Notes under the pieces: generated by a model
Databases searched by the model: none
What the model was told of the DNA's origin: nothing
What the model saw: the letters and a program-made list of their open reading frames with translations, nothing else
Shown here: in pieces, positions 25,120 to 34,383 of the stretch
Layout of the letters: each line of letters begins with the position of its first letter
How positions within the stretch are numbered: position 1 is the first letter of the stretch
Assembly (NCBI GenBank): GCA_023251935.1
Contig: JAHEXV010000005.1
Location: 1 to 60,474, forward strand
Direction: 5' to 3'
Length of the DNA: 60,474 nt
Source of the DNA: a bacterium
GTDB taxonomy: Bacteria; Actinomycetota; Thermoleophilia; Solirubrobacterales; 70-9
Made by a program: the position numbers and the translations under genes

Positions 25120-27972
25120 GTGCCTCGGATTCGGATCTTGGCGGGAGCGTTGGCGCTGGTCGTCGCCCTCCTGGTTCAAGCGGCGCCGTCATCGGCCTCG
25201 GTCCAGTTCGATGGCCAGTGGGGAAGCCTCGGGATCCTGCCGGGCTCCTTCTCGGCCCCAAGCAGAGCTGCGACCAACTCGTCCGGCAACGTCTTCGTCA
25301 CGGATAGCGGCAACAGCAGGGTCCAGAGGTTCACCGCGACCGGCGGCTCGCCATTCGCGTTTGGAAGCCTGGGCGCGGGAGACGGCCAGTTCCTGGTCGG
25401 AGCGGCACTGGGCGTCGCCACCGACTCGTCCGGCGACGTCTACGTGGTCGACAGGCTCGGGAGCCGGGTCCAGAAATTCAACCCGGCGGGCACCTTCCAA
25501 TCCGCATTCGGGACGCTGGGAACCGGGAACGCCCAGTTCACAACGCCCTCCGGCATCGCGATCGACTCCGCGGACAACGTCTACGTCGCCGACACGGGCA
25601 ACGACCGGATTCAGAAGTTCAACTCGGCGGGCGCCTACATCACCCAGTGGGGCGGCCTCGGCACGGGGGACGGCCAGTTCGACCTCCCGTCCGGCGTCGC
25701 CGTCGACTCCCACGGCTACGTCTACGTCGCCGACACCGGCAACACCCGGATTCAGAAGTTCGACTCCTCGGGCAACTTCATCGCCCAGTGGGGGAGCCTG
25801 GGCGTCGGCGACGGCCAGTTTGGCGCCGCCACCACGCCCTCCCTCGACCTGGCCATCGGCTCCTCCGACAACGTTCTGGTCGTCGACCCAGTCAACGACC
25901 GGGTCGAGAAGTTCCGGCCGATAGGCACCTTCATCGACACATGGGGGAGCCTGGGCAGCGGCGACGGCCAGTTCACCTCACCCTCGGGCGTTGCGACCGC
26001 CTCCTCGGGCAGCGTCTACGTCGTTGATCAGGGAAACAACCGGGTGCAACGTTTCCACGAGACCGATGTCACGGCGCCCGACACGGCGCTCGATTCCGGG
26101 CCCTCGGGCACCACCGGGGGCAATGTCAGCTTCGCCTTTTCCTCCACCGAGGCGCCGCTGCTGGGCTTCGAGTGCCGCCTGGACTCCAGCCAGGAATCCG
26201 ACTGGCAGAGCTGCAGCTCGCCCCGAGCCTATTCGAATCTCTCTACCGGCGGTCACACCTTCGACGTGCGAGCCGTCGACGCCGCGGGCAATCCGGATCC
26301 GAGCCCCTCGACCCGTTCGTGGACCGTGGACGCGACGCCTCCCCAGACGACGATCGACTCCGGTCCCTCGGGCCTCACCAACGACGCCTCGCCCTCGTTC
26401 GGGTTCTCCTCCTCGGAGGGGGGATCGAGCTTCGAGTGCCGGCTCGACTCCAACCAGGCATCGGACTGGCAGAGCTGCACCTCGCCGAAGTCCTATAGCT
26501 CGCTGGGCGACGGCTCACACACCTTCGAGGTCCGGGCAACGGATTCGGTCGGCAACACCGACCAGACCCCCGCCTCACGAGGGTTCACAGTCGACGCCAC
26601 CGCGCCCCAGACGACGATCGACTCCGGTCCCTCGGGCCTCACCAACGACCCCTCGCCCTCGTTCGGGTTCTCCTCCTCGGAGGGGGGGTCGAGCTTCGAG
26701 TGCCGGCTCGACTCCAACCAGGCCTCGGACTGGCAGAGCTGCACCTCGCCGAAGTCCCATGGCTCGCTGAGCGACGGCTCACACACGTTCGACGTCCGGG
26801 CCACAGATCCGGCGGGCAACGTCGACCCAACTCCCGCCTCCCGAAGCTTCGCGATCGACACCACTGGCCCCCAGACGACCATCGACTCCGGCCCGTCGGG
26901 CACCACAAACAACCCCTCTAGCTCGTTCAGCTTCTCCGCCTCGGAGCCGGGGTCGACCTTCGAGTGTCGCCTCGACTCCAGCCAGCCCTCGGACTGGCAG
27001 TCCTGCGACTCGCCCAAGGACTATGGCTCGCTCGCCGACGGCTCCCACAGCTTCGACGTCCGGGCCACCGATCCGCTTGGCAACACCGATCCAACCCCAG
27101 CCTCCCGAAGCTTCGCGATCGACACCCAGGCTCCATCTACGCCTCGTATCACCGCCACCAACCCGACCTCGCCCGCCAACTTCAACAACCCGCTGGTCAA
27201 GGGCAACGCCCAGGCCGGCTCGACGGTGCGGATCTACAAGACACCCGGCTGCGCCGCATCTCCCCTGGCCACGGGCGGCGTGGGCCGGTTCCATTCGGCG
27301 GGTCTGCGGGTCTCGGTGCCGGACAATACGACCACCAAGCTCCGAGCCACGGCGACCGATCTCGCCGGCAACACCTCGTCCTGCTCGGCGGTGCGCGAGT
27401 ACGTGGAGGACTCCAAGGCGCCCCCCGCCCCGGCGATCAAGGGCACGAGTCCGAACTCGCCGGCGAACGACAATCAGCCGCTGGTGAGGGGCTTCGTCGC
27501 GGCTCCGTCCACGGTCAATCTCTATTCCACCGCCGGCTGCTCAGGGTCGCCGGTGGCCTCGGGCCCGGCCTCGCCGTTCCACTCTCCGGGCTTGCAGGTC
27601 TCGGTGCCCGACAACGCCACCACCACGTTCCGAGCCACGGCGACCGATCTGGCCGGCAACACGTCGCCGTGCTCGGGGCCGTGGAGGTATGTCGAGGACT
27701 CGGTCTCACCGCAGACCTCGATCACCTTCGGGCCCCCGAGCCAGACCACCAGCCGCAGGCCGACCTTCCGCTTCGAGTCGAGCGAGATGAGCTCGACCTT
27801 CCGGTGCCGCTTCGATGCCCAGCCGCTCGGGCGCTGCTCGGGCCCGGGGGCGAGCCACACCCCCTACGTCCAGCTTGCGCTCGGCCTCCACAGCTTCGCG
27901 GTCCGGGCCACGGACCAAGCGGGTAACGCCGACCCCACGGCGGCGAAGCGCGCCTTCACCGTTATCCCCTGA
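25120..27972 (+). CDS. Secreted NHL-propeller and Ig-like repeat protein
   Basis: GTG 25120 is preferred (GGGAGG upstream), giving 950 residues with a signal peptide (core LAGALALVVALLVQAAPSSA). Residues ~26-310 hold six NHL repeats, each like GDGQFDLPSGVAVDSHGYVY then VADTGNTRIQKF. Residues ~315-680 hold four Ig-like modules with TTIDSGPSG starts and a C/W-containing core (FECRLDSNQASDWQSC). Two modules with PNSPANDNQPLVRG follow (about 680-860), and a final TSITFGPPSQTTS module. There is no anchor or catalytic site. It is probably a large extracellular binding or adhesion protein. Confidence 0.88.
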   Translation: MPRIRILAGALALVVALLVQAAPSSASVQFDGQWGSLGILPGSFSAPSRAATNSSGNVFVTDSGNSRVQRFTATGGSPFAFGSLGAGDGQFLVGAALGVATDSSGDVYVVDRLGSRVQKFNPAGTFQSAFGTLGTGNAQFTTPSGIAIDSADNVYVADTGNDRIQKFNSAGAYITQWGGLGTGDGQFDLPSGVAVDSHGYVYVADTGNTRIQKFDSSGNFIAQWGSLGVGDGQFGAATTPSLDLAIGSSDNVLVVDPVNDRVEKFRPIGTFIDTWGSLGSGDGQFTSPSGVATASSGSVYVVDQGNNRVQRFHETDVTAPDTALDSGPSGTTGGNVSFAFSSTEAPLLGFECRLDSSQESDWQSCSSPRAYSNLSTGGHTFDVRAVDAAGNPDPSPSTRSWTVDATPPQTTIDSGPSGLTNDASPSFGFSSSEGGSSFECRLDSNQASDWQSCTSPKSYSSLGDGSHTFEVRATDSVGNTDQTPASRGFTVDATAPQTTIDSGPSGLTNDPSPSFGFSSSEGGSSFECRLDSNQASDWQSCTSPKSHGSLSDGSHTFDVRATDPAGNVDPTPASRSFAIDTTGPQTTIDSGPSGTTNNPSSSFSFSASEPGSTFECRLDSSQPSDWQSCDSPKDYGSLADGSHSFDVRATDPLGNTDPTPASRSFAIDTQAPSTPRITATNPTSPANFNNPLVKGNAQAGSTVRIYKTPGCAASPLATGGVGRFHSAGLRVSVPDNTTTKLRATATDLAGNTSSCSAVREYVEDSKAPPAPAIKGTSPNSPANDNQPLVRGFVAAPSTVNLYSTAGCSGSPVASGPASPFHSPGLQVSVPDNATTTFRATATDLAGNTSPCSGPWRYVEDSVSPQTSITFGPPSQTTSRRPTFRFESSEMSSTFRCRFDAQPLGRCSGPGASHTPYVQLALGLHSFAVRATDQAGNADPTAAKRAFTVIP
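26341..26868 (+). repeat. 264-base repeats coding Ig-like modules
   Basis: Two adjacent coding units starting at 26341 and 26605 (period 264 bases, 88 codons) are almost identical at the DNA level over their first ~150 bases, each starting CCCCAGACGACGATCGACTC. A third, more diverged unit follows near 26868. This indicates recent module duplication inside the secreted protein. Confidence 0.7.
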
Positions 27973-27998
27973 CCTTCAGTACTTGGTTCTTGGGGGCG

Positions 27999-28015
27999 GC
28001 CTTGACCGTCAAGGC
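27999..28015 (+). terminator. Short hairpin downstream of NHL/Ig gene
   Basis: The 7-bp arms GCCTTGA and TCAAGGC are separated by 3 bases and lie 27 bases beyond the stop at 27972. There is no T-run. It is a possible weak terminator. Confidence 0.3.
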
Positions 28016-28119
28016 GTGGCGCCCATAGGGTTGGCGCGCTTGGTAGAGCGGACCTCGGGAGGGTGCCGTAGCTCGGATCACCTGCGCGCGCCGTCGAAAC
28101 CGCGAATGAAGGAGTGGGT

Positions 28120-28986
28120 GTGCAAGGAATCCGTGGCGTTCTCAGAAAGCGACTGAGGTGGCCCTCTCCCAGCATGGTCGTAGCCGTGGCGGCGCTGTGC
28201 GTGGCAGCGTCCGGTGGTGCGTATGCCGCCACCCAGATCAACGGCCACAGCATCCAGAACGGCACGATCACCCCGGCGAAGCTGAACAAGCTGGCCAGGA
28301 ACAGGCTCTACCACGCGGTCGGCCAGCACTGGGGCGTCATCGACCGAAACACGATCGGCTCGGGAGTCGCCGACCTCAGGGCGGGCCCGTACGGCTCCTA
28401 TGGCCTGACCGGCCCCGGCACGTCGCCACCGCACGGAGTCGGCAGCCTCGGGATCCAGGTCTCCGATCAGGCGACCAGCCAGTCCCCGGCCTCCGAGAAG
28501 GTCTCGTTCGGCAACGAGGTCGACTTCTACGGCGACCCGGTCAGCGGCCTGTCGGACGCCGGGTTCCGCGTCTTCCAGACGGGTGAGAACGCGACGATCG
28601 GCCTGCGGAACCTGCCGAACATCTCCTTGGAGATCAACCCCAACGTGGCCAGCGTCAACTACACCCAGATGGTCTGGGTGCCAGGCGCGGCTCCGGTCAA
28701 CAAGTGGAGCGGCTACATGAACGCCGCGACCACCGGGGATTGGTACTTCACCAATTCCGCCGTCGCCACGGCGACGGGATGCACCCAGGCGCTGACCTGC
28801 TCGCTGGCGGACGCCAAGCAGGCCCTGGTCGACCAGAACGACGGGTCCGGCCCCGCAACCATCGACACGATCGCGGTCTCCAAGGGTCGCGACAACGCAT
28901 GGGCGGGGGCAGTGGACGACCTGCGGATCAACAGCAAGGTCTACAACTTCGAGCCCTATGGGGTGGTGGCGACCGCCGCGCCCTAG
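28120..28986 (+). CDS. Exported protein of unknown function
   Basis: GTG 28120 is chosen because AAGGAG lies five bases upstream (the in-frame GTG 28114 overlaps the site). The 288-residue product has a signal peptide (VVAVAALCVAASGGAYAA), then the segment INGHSIQNGTITPAKLNKLA. That is the NG-x-I-x-x-GTI-x-x-x-KL motif seen near the mature N-terminus of many Thermoleophilia exported proteins. The rest is beta-rich (GDWYFTNSAVATATGC). No domain is recognised. Confidence 0.75.
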   Translation: MQGIRGVLRKRLRWPSPSMVVAVAALCVAASGGAYAATQINGHSIQNGTITPAKLNKLARNRLYHAVGQHWGVIDRNTIGSGVADLRAGPYGSYGLTGPGTSPPHGVGSLGIQVSDQATSQSPASEKVSFGNEVDFYGDPVSGLSDAGFRVFQTGENATIGLRNLPNISLEINPNVASVNYTQMVWVPGAAPVNKWSGYMNAATTGDWYFTNSAVATATGCTQALTCSLADAKQALVDQNDGSGPATIDTIAVSKGRDNAWAGAVDDLRINSKVYNFEPYGVVATAAP

Positions 28987-29139
28987 CCCTTGCCTCGGGA
29001 GCGCAGACCACGCGCAGCCTGATCAGCCACGAAGCTGATCGACTGCGCTGGGCGGCCGCCCATCGCCTTCTCCAGGGACGGAGATCCGGTAGGCGGCCGT
29101 TTGCGGTTCAGGCGGGGAAGCCGGCGGCCGAGTCCCGCA

Positions 29140-30657
29140 TCACGGCGGCGCCGGAGGGTCGGCCCGCTGGATGCGACAGGAGGAGCCGGCGCAGCCGCGG
29201 AGCAGGTCGAGGCGAGCCGCGAGCTCACGCTCGACCGAGGCGTAGGCGGAGTCCCTGTGCCGGCTCTCGAGCTCGTAGGGGTCGCGCTTCAGGTCGTAGA
29301 GCTCCCGCTCTCCGTTCTCGTACTCCACGTACATGTAGCGCCGGGTGCGGATCGCCTCGAAGCCCGGTTGCTCGATCAGCATCTGGCGTCCCTTGTCCAC
29401 CTTCGGCTTCCGGGTCACCGGAAGCAGCGAGCGCCCGTCCATGACCAGGCCCGGATGGGCGTTCGCCGCGTCGACGATCGTCGGCGCCAGGTCGGCGTTG
29501 ATCGCCAGCGGGCTGATCGTCACTCCCTGCGGGATCCCGGGACCGCGCATCTCGAGCGGCACCCGGATCGACTCCTCGTAGGGGCGCATCTTGCCCTGGG
29601 CGATCCGATGCTCGCCGTGGAAGAACCCGTTGTCGGAGGTGTAGACGATCAGCGTGTTGGCGAGCGCTCCCTTGGCCTTCAGGGCGGCGATTAGCTTTCG
29701 GACGCCGTCGTCGACAGCGAGCAGCGACTCCAGCTCGCAGCGGTAGTTGCGCTCGATGTAGGCGACCGTGCTGGGGGCGAAACGGGCTCGCTTGCGGATC
29801 GCCGCCGGCTTGTCGCCCACGTTGGGCTCATCGAAGCTCGGCGGCCTTGGCAGCGGCTCGGAGTCGAACGCGTGCGCGTAGCGCGTCGGCGGCTTCGGGG
29901 CGTTGTTGCAGTTCGTCGGCCGGTTCGGGTCGTGGTAGGGGCCGCCGCTGTGCGGCACCGTGTAGGTGAGCCAGAGGAAGAACGGCTGCGCCTCCGGCGT
30001 CCGCCGGTCGACGAAGTCGACCGCCCTTCGGGTCAGCACGTCCTGCTCGTAGTCGGCCGGGCGCTGGCCGTAGTTGACCAGGGTGCCGTCATCGTTGAGG
30101 GTGTAGTTGTAGGGCCGGTAGGGCTCCGGGGCCACCGCGTGCCATTCGGACCAGCCCGGCGGCACGAGGGGTTGGTTCTCGTACTGGTTCAGGTACTTGC
30201 CGATCATCGCCGTGTAATAGCCGGCGTCCTGTAGCCAGACGGCGAGGTTGTCGTGAGCGTGCAGGGACTCGAAGCGGCCGAAGCCGCCGTCGGGAGCCGT
30301 GTTCGTCCAAACCCCGTGGTTGTGGGCGTACTGGCCGGTCAGGAAGGTGGCGCGGGAGGGGCAGCAGAGCGAGTAGTTGACGAGGCTGTTGGCGAAGGTC
30401 GCCCCCTGATCGCCGATCAGCGAGTTGACGTTCTTCATCACCCTCATCGACTCGAGCGTCTGGTCGTCGGTTTCGATCACCAGTACGTTCGGCGGCGCCT
30501 GGGCGGCGGCGGCCCTGCCGAGAGCGGGTGAGTGCGTCCCGGGGCCGGCGAGCGCCAGCGCCGCGGCGAGGGTCAGCGCGGCCACCGCCAGGATCGCGAG
30601 GCGGGTCCGAACCGAGGCGATCGGTCTCGCTGGTTGGCGCCCGCGATCGGTGCTCAT
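29140..30657 (-). CDS. Exported sulfatase
   Basis: This 505-residue protein has an N-terminal signal or anchor (core about 18-38). The sulfatase domain starts at NVLVIETDDQT (metal-binding Asp64-Asp65). The formylglycine motif is C98-C-P-S-R (LCCPSRATFLTG), where Cys98 would be converted by a formylglycine-generating enzyme. Further metal/substrate residues lie in the HSGGPYHDPNRP and TSDNGFFHGEH regions. It probably removes sulfate from extracellular carbohydrates or related esters. No FGE gene lies in the window. It is notable beside the two sulfotransferase genes 22 kb away. Confidence 0.92.
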   Translation of the reverse strand: MSTDRGRQPARPIASVRTRLAILAVAALTLAAALALAGPGTHSPALGRAAAAQAPPNVLVIETDDQTLESMRVMKNVNSLIGDQGATFANSLVNYSLCCPSRATFLTGQYAHNHGVWTNTAPDGGFGRFESLHAHDNLAVWLQDAGYYTAMIGKYLNQYENQPLVPPGWSEWHAVAPEPYRPYNYTLNDDGTLVNYGQRPADYEQDVLTRRAVDFVDRRTPEAQPFFLWLTYTVPHSGGPYHDPNRPTNCNNAPKPPTRYAHAFDSEPLPRPPSFDEPNVGDKPAAIRKRARFAPSTVAYIERNYRCELESLLAVDDGVRKLIAALKAKGALANTLIVYTSDNGFFHGEHRIAQGKMRPYEESIRVPLEMRGPGIPQGVTISPLAINADLAPTIVDAANAHPGLVMDGRSLLPVTRKPKVDKGRQMLIEQPGFEAIRTRRYMYVEYENGERELYDLKRDPYELESRHRDSAYASVERELAARLDLLRGCAGSSCRIQRADPPAPP

Positions 30658-30720
30658 CAGCTGCGACCCTATCTTTCGCTCGGGTGCCCGGTTACCGTCG
30701 CGGCGGCCGGCGCCGACGGC

Positions 30721-31173
30721 TCAGGCGGCCGAACGAGCGAGCGCCCGCGCCAGCCTTCGCATCGACTTGCCGTTGGCGCGCTTCATGAACGCCCGGGTGA
30801 GCGGCGCGCCGAGCCGCTCGAGGCGCGGGGCCTCGAGCCATGCGAACTCGAACGCGATCCTCGTGCCACCGTCGGAGAGCTCCTCCAGCGTGTAGGTGCC
30901 CCGGGCGCGCCGTTGCCCGCGTGCGCCGACGTTTTCCTCGACGATCCGCCGGGGTGGATCGGCCTCGAGGACCTCGATCGAGATGATCTCGTTCGACCCC
31001 GGCGCTCTGACCCGGGCGCGCGCCTTGGCGCCGACGCCCGCCGGCGGGCCCGAGCACTCCCAATCGACCATCAGGTGGTCGGTGAAGGACTCGTGGTTGG
31101 CGAGCACGTCGAGGAACGCGTAGACGTTCCCCGGGCTGTTCGGCACGGTGACGGAAACGGTGACGGGCTTCAT
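30721..31173 (-). CDS. SRPBCC-fold protein
   Basis: ATG 31173 is chosen since the family starts right there (MKPVTVSVTVPNSPGNVYAF). The 150-residue product has the START/polyketide-cyclase-like order: VYAFLDVLANHESFTDH, then IEVLEADPPRRIVEE and TYTLEELSDGGTRIAFEFAW. A basic helix (FMKRANGKSMRRLARALAR) closes it. It likely binds a hydrophobic small molecule. The partner is unknown. Confidence 0.82.
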   Translation of the reverse strand: MKPVTVSVTVPNSPGNVYAFLDVLANHESFTDHLMVDWECSGPPAGVGAKARARVRAPGSNEIISIEVLEADPPRRIVEENVGARGQRRARGTYTLEELSDGGTRIAFEFAWLEAPRLERLGAPLTRAFMKRANGKSMRRLARALARSAA

Positions 31174-31219
31174 CGGCGCGACGGCAGTTTCGCATCCGGG
31201 GCCTTGCAAGGAAAGGGAA

Positions 31220-31262
31220 GGAAAGGGCGCCGGGCGCAAACGGAGTGCCCGGCGCCCTTTCC
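31220..31262 (-). terminator. Strong intrinsic-type hairpin
   Basis: A perfect 16-bp stem, GGAAAGGGCGCCGGGC (31220-31235) with GCCCGGCGCCCTTTCC (31247-31262), encloses an 11-base loop. It lies 15 bases past the stop of the leftward gene at 31278, and on the minus strand is followed by a pyrimidine-rich CCTTCC tract. Confidence 0.75.
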
Positions 31263-31277
31263 CACTACCCCGGCGCG

Positions 31278-31661
31278 CTAGGAGAAGCGGCCGGAGGCCA
31301 CCAAGGCGCCGCCCAGCTTGCGGACGTTGATCTTCGAGCCGGTGGAGACGGCCGGAACGGCGCCTCCCCTGCGGTTGATCTGCGCCTTGCCGAGTGAGTT
31401 GACGGTCGCGGTGCCCACGGCGTTGCCGTCGACGCTGAACCTCACCTTGCTGCCGGCCAGCGCCTTCGCGTGCTCGATCTCGGCTTCGAGCTCGCGGACG
31501 CCGTTGTCGCGCTGGGCCTTGGCGCTGCCCTTGACGTTGGGGTAGGACGCCGAGCCCTTGAGCGTTGCGCGATGGACGTTCGTCGCCGCCGAGGCCGGCA
31601 TGGCGGCCAGCGCCAGGGCGGCCAGCAGGCCGACCAATGTGATGCTGATTCGTGCTCGCAT
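31278..31661 (-). CDS. Small exported protein of unknown function
   Basis: This 127-residue protein has a clear signal peptide (MRARISITLVGLLAALALAA, cleavage after PASA). The mature part is compact and hydrophilic: HRATLKGSASYPNVKGSAKA, then FSVDGNAVGTATVNSLGKAQ. GGAGG lies six bases before the ATG. It looks like a small single beta-domain secreted protein. No family is recognised. Confidence 0.75.
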   Translation of the reverse strand: MRARISITLVGLLAALALAAMPASAATNVHRATLKGSASYPNVKGSAKAQRDNGVRELEAEIEHAKALAGSKVRFSVDGNAVGTATVNSLGKAQINRRGGAVPAVSTGSKINVRKLGGALVASGRFS

Positions 31662-31868
31662 GATTGCCTCCAGTTGGGGTAGGGGGTATCGCCAGGAGGG
31701 TTCCAGCGAGCCGGTCGCAATCTCAAGTGGACATTGGTCTTAGGACCTGCGGGCCAGCTCCGCGCGGGGCGAGCGGCTCACCGTACTTGCCCGCAACGAC
31801 TTCACGGAACTGTCCTGATGCGGACTGCGCCCCCAACAACGACGATTGCGAGCACGGTGAACGATCGC

Positions 31869-32141
31869 ATGAGCTTCACGGCCGACGAGGCACACCGGAT
31901 CGGCGAACGGATCGGCATCGAGTGGTCGCGAGCGCCATTCGACGTCGAACAGTTCCGCGCCGGGCTCGACGTAGAGCTCGAGCACGGGTCCCATGATCCG
32001 GCCACCAACGTCACCGATGACGACCCCGAGGTGACGGGGAGGATCGCGCTCGCGCACCTGAACGAGTTTCCGGACTACTACACCCGCCTCGAGGCGATGG
32101 AGGAAGCTGCGAGGCACGACCACGTCACCGGCGCGGAGTAG
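31869..32141 (+). CDS. Small soluble protein (DUF5661-like)
   Basis: ATG 31869 opens a compact 90-residue protein: MSFTADEAHRIGERIGIEWS, FDVEQFRAGLDVELEHGSHD, then IALAHLNEFPDYYTRLEAME. I recognise this as the widespread small protein family I recall as DUF5661; the identifier is from memory. It is helical and acidic. The longer upstream reading to 31734 lacks protein-like composition. Confidence 0.75.
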   Translation: MSFTADEAHRIGERIGIEWSRAPFDVEQFRAGLDVELEHGSHDPATNVTDDDPEVTGRIALAHLNEFPDYYTRLEAMEEAARHDHVTGAE

Positions 32142-32199
32142 CCGGACTCGCGCCGCGCTGCCTCGTACCGCGGCGGTCTGTGGCCGTGGTTGAACAAGC

Positions 32200-33546
32200 T
32201 TGACCGATCGAAGGCTCCGATGGCGTCGGGGCAGCCCCCGTTCGCGCGCCGGTCCGTCGGTCGGCGGGGCCGTCACCCGGTTCGCCTTGGCCGGGGTGAT
32301 CGCCCTCGCCGTGGTGGGTGTCATCAGCTTCATCGTGATGCGACACATCGGCACCAACGAGGCGCTGCACAACGCCCGCGGCCTGACCCGGGTCGTCGGA
32401 CGGGGAATCGCCGAGCCGAACCTGACCGAGGGTCTCCTCAAGGGGAACCCGGCGGCGATCAGTCGCTTCGACCGCATCATGCGTCGGCACGTGGTGGGAG
32501 ATCCGATCGTCCGCGTCAAGCTCTGGACTCCGTCCGGTCGCGTCGTCTACTCGGATGCCCGCCGGCTGATCGGCCGCCGCTTCAAGCTCGGCGCGGACGA
32601 GGTCGCATCGCTGCGAACCGGCGAGGTCGACTCCGGGGTCACGGACCTCTCGCTGCCAGAGAACCGCTATGAGTCGGGACAGGGGAAGCTGCTCGAGGTC
32701 TACCTGCCGGTCCGCACGACGGCGGGCACCCCGCTTCTGTTCGAGGCCTACCAGCGATTCAGCTCGGTGGCCTCCAGCGGACGCGAAATCTGGCTTGCCT
32801 TCGCGCCCGCGCTGGTCATCGCCCTGGTGGTGTTGGAGCTCGTTCAACTCCCGCTCGCATCGTCGATGGCCCGCCGCATGCGGCGGGGAAACGAGGAGCG
32901 CGAGGCCCTGCTGAAACGGGCGGTGGATGCCTCCGAGGACGAGCGGCGCCGGATCGCCGGCGACCTCCACGACGGCATCGTGCAGGAGTTGGCCGGGATC
33001 TCCTTTTCACTCTCGGCTGATGCACAGCAGCTTGATTCGGAGGGAGCGCCCGATGCTGCAAACGCCCTCCGCCGCGGCGCGAAACAGACGCGCCAGAGCG
33101 TTCGCGAGCTGCGGAGCCTGTTGGTCGAGCTCCATCCGCCCCGCCTTCGGGAGGCGGGCCTTGCCGCGGCGCTCTCGGACCTCGTGGCTCCCCTCGCGGG
33201 GCGTGGCGTGCATACTCGCGTCGATGTCCCCGAGGACCTCGAATTGCCTTCGAAAACGGAGGCGCTCCTGTTCCGGGTGGCCCAGGAGGCGACCCGGAAC
33301 GCTGCCTCACACGCCGACGCCGCCCGGGTCGATCTGGTCGTATCCGAGACCCCGGAGCGCGCGAGGCTGAGCGTGAAGGACGACGGCAGAGGGTTCACCG
33401 TCGACGAGGCCGTCCTGGCCGCCGGCCGAGGGCACCTCGGCCTCCAGTTGCTGCGTGACCTTGCCGAGGATGCGGGCGCCACCCTCGAGATCGACTCGGA
33501 GCCGGGGCGGGGCACCACAATCAGCATCGAGGTGGGCCGCCCGTGA
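32200..33546 (+). CDS. NarL-type sensor histidine kinase
   Basis: This 448-residue protein has transmembrane helices at about 24-46 and 199-221 flanking an extracytoplasmic sensor domain. The HisKA_3 dimerisation/phosphoacceptor helix contains ERRRIAGDLHDGIVQELAGI (phospho-His about 257). HATPase follows with N box EATRNAASHADA, G1 KDDGRGF and G2 GRGHLGL. It overlaps the response-regulator gene by 4 bases, so they form a two-component pair. The signal is unknown. TTG 32200 is the listed start; it has no good ribosome site. Confidence 0.92.
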   Translation: MTDRRLRWRRGSPRSRAGPSVGGAVTRFALAGVIALAVVGVISFIVMRHIGTNEALHNARGLTRVVGRGIAEPNLTEGLLKGNPAAISRFDRIMRRHVVGDPIVRVKLWTPSGRVVYSDARRLIGRRFKLGADEVASLRTGEVDSGVTDLSLPENRYESGQGKLLEVYLPVRTTAGTPLLFEAYQRFSSVASSGREIWLAFAPALVIALVVLELVQLPLASSMARRMRRGNEEREALLKRAVDASEDERRRIAGDLHDGIVQELAGISFSLSADAQQLDSEGAPDAANALRRGAKQTRQSVRELRSLLVELHPPRLREAGLAAALSDLVAPLAGRGVHTRVDVPEDLELPSKTEALLFRVAQEATRNAASHADAARVDLVVSETPERARLSVKDDGRGFTVDEAVLAAGRGHLGLQLLRDLAEDAGATLEIDSEPGRGTTISIEVGRP

Positions 33547-34184
33547 TCAGCGTGCTCGTGGCCGAGGACCACGCCGTCGTTCGCGCCGGCCTCGAGAGAT
33601 TGCTGTCCGGCGCCGATGGCATCGAGGTCGTCGGCGCCGCATCGGACGGCGAGGAGGCGGTGGCGATAGCCGACGCGAAGCGCCCGGACGTCGTCCTCTG
33701 TGACCTCTCGATGCCGGTCATCGACGGCATCGAGGCGACCCGGCGGATCGTCGCCGACAATCCCGAGGCGCGGGTGGTGGTCCTGACGGCGTTCTCGGAG
33801 CGCGACCGGATTCTCGGAGCGCTGGACGCGGGCGCGATCGGCTACCTGTTGAAGGACGCCGACCCGGAGGAGCTGCTCGAGGCGGTGCACGCGGCAGCGC
33901 GCGGCGAGGCGCCACTGGCGCCCAAGGCGGCACGAGCGGTGCTATCGGATCGGGCCGAGCAGCGAGCCGTGGAGCTGACCCGTCGCGAGCGCGAGGTGCT
34001 CTCGCTGGTGGCCGAGGGAATGCCGAACAAGCTGATCGCGCGGCGTTTGGAGATCAGCGAGAAGACGGTGAAGTCGCACCTGACCAGGGTCTTCGAGCGA
34101 ATCGGGGTCACCGACCGCACCCAGGCGGCGCTGTGGGCTCAGCGCCACGGCCTCGGGCCGAGTCCTCCCTCGCCGGAGAACTGA
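33543..34184 (+). CDS. NarL/LuxR-family response regulator
   Basis: This 213-residue protein has a receiver domain (phosphoacceptor Asp54 in VVLCDLSMPVIDG; acidic pocket EDH near residue 8) and a C-terminal LuxR helix-turn-helix (LTRREREVLSLVAEGM, then EISEKTVKSHLTRVFERIGV). It is translationally coupled to the histidine kinase by a GTGA overlap. Targets are unknown. A strong hairpin follows the stop, so the operon probably ends here. Confidence 0.95.
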   Translation: MISVLVAEDHAVVRAGLERLLSGADGIEVVGAASDGEEAVAIADAKRPDVVLCDLSMPVIDGIEATRRIVADNPEARVVVLTAFSERDRILGALDAGAIGYLLKDADPEELLEAVHAAARGEAPLAPKAARAVLSDRAEQRAVELTRREREVLSLVAEGMPNKLIARRLEISEKTVKSHLTRVFERIGVTDRTQAALWAQRHGLGPSPPSPEN

Positions 34185-34211
34185 AACGGCCCCGCGCTGG
34201 GCGGGGCCGTT
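34185..34211 (+). terminator. Hairpin at end of two-component operon
   Basis: The perfect 11-bp arms AACGGCCCCGC (34185-34195) and GCGGGGCCGTT (34201-34211) enclose a 5-base loop, directly after the stop codon at 34184. The T-run is weak, but position and stem strength fit a terminator. Confidence 0.7.
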
Positions 34212-34383
34212 CACGTCGCCGGCGGCCGCCGCCACGCCGGCGACCGCGATCATCTTGGGAAATCGACGAGTCATCTGCGCTCCTTCCTCGTCTGTTGCCG
34301 GTAGGGGTTCAGCCTGGCTACCAGCATGCAGCGGTCACGGTCGCGTTCACAAGAGGACTTTGGTCCTACGACCGCGCTGGCGG

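Noticed and set aside
28020-28090. tRNA D-arm-like TTGGTAGAGCGGACC near 28040
   Set aside because: No T-arm consensus, acceptor pairing or anticodon stem follows; chance resemblance.
30532-31281. Plus-strand ORF of 249 codons opposite sulfatase and SRPBCC genes
   Set aside because: It mirrors two well-supported minus-strand genes and has no own features.
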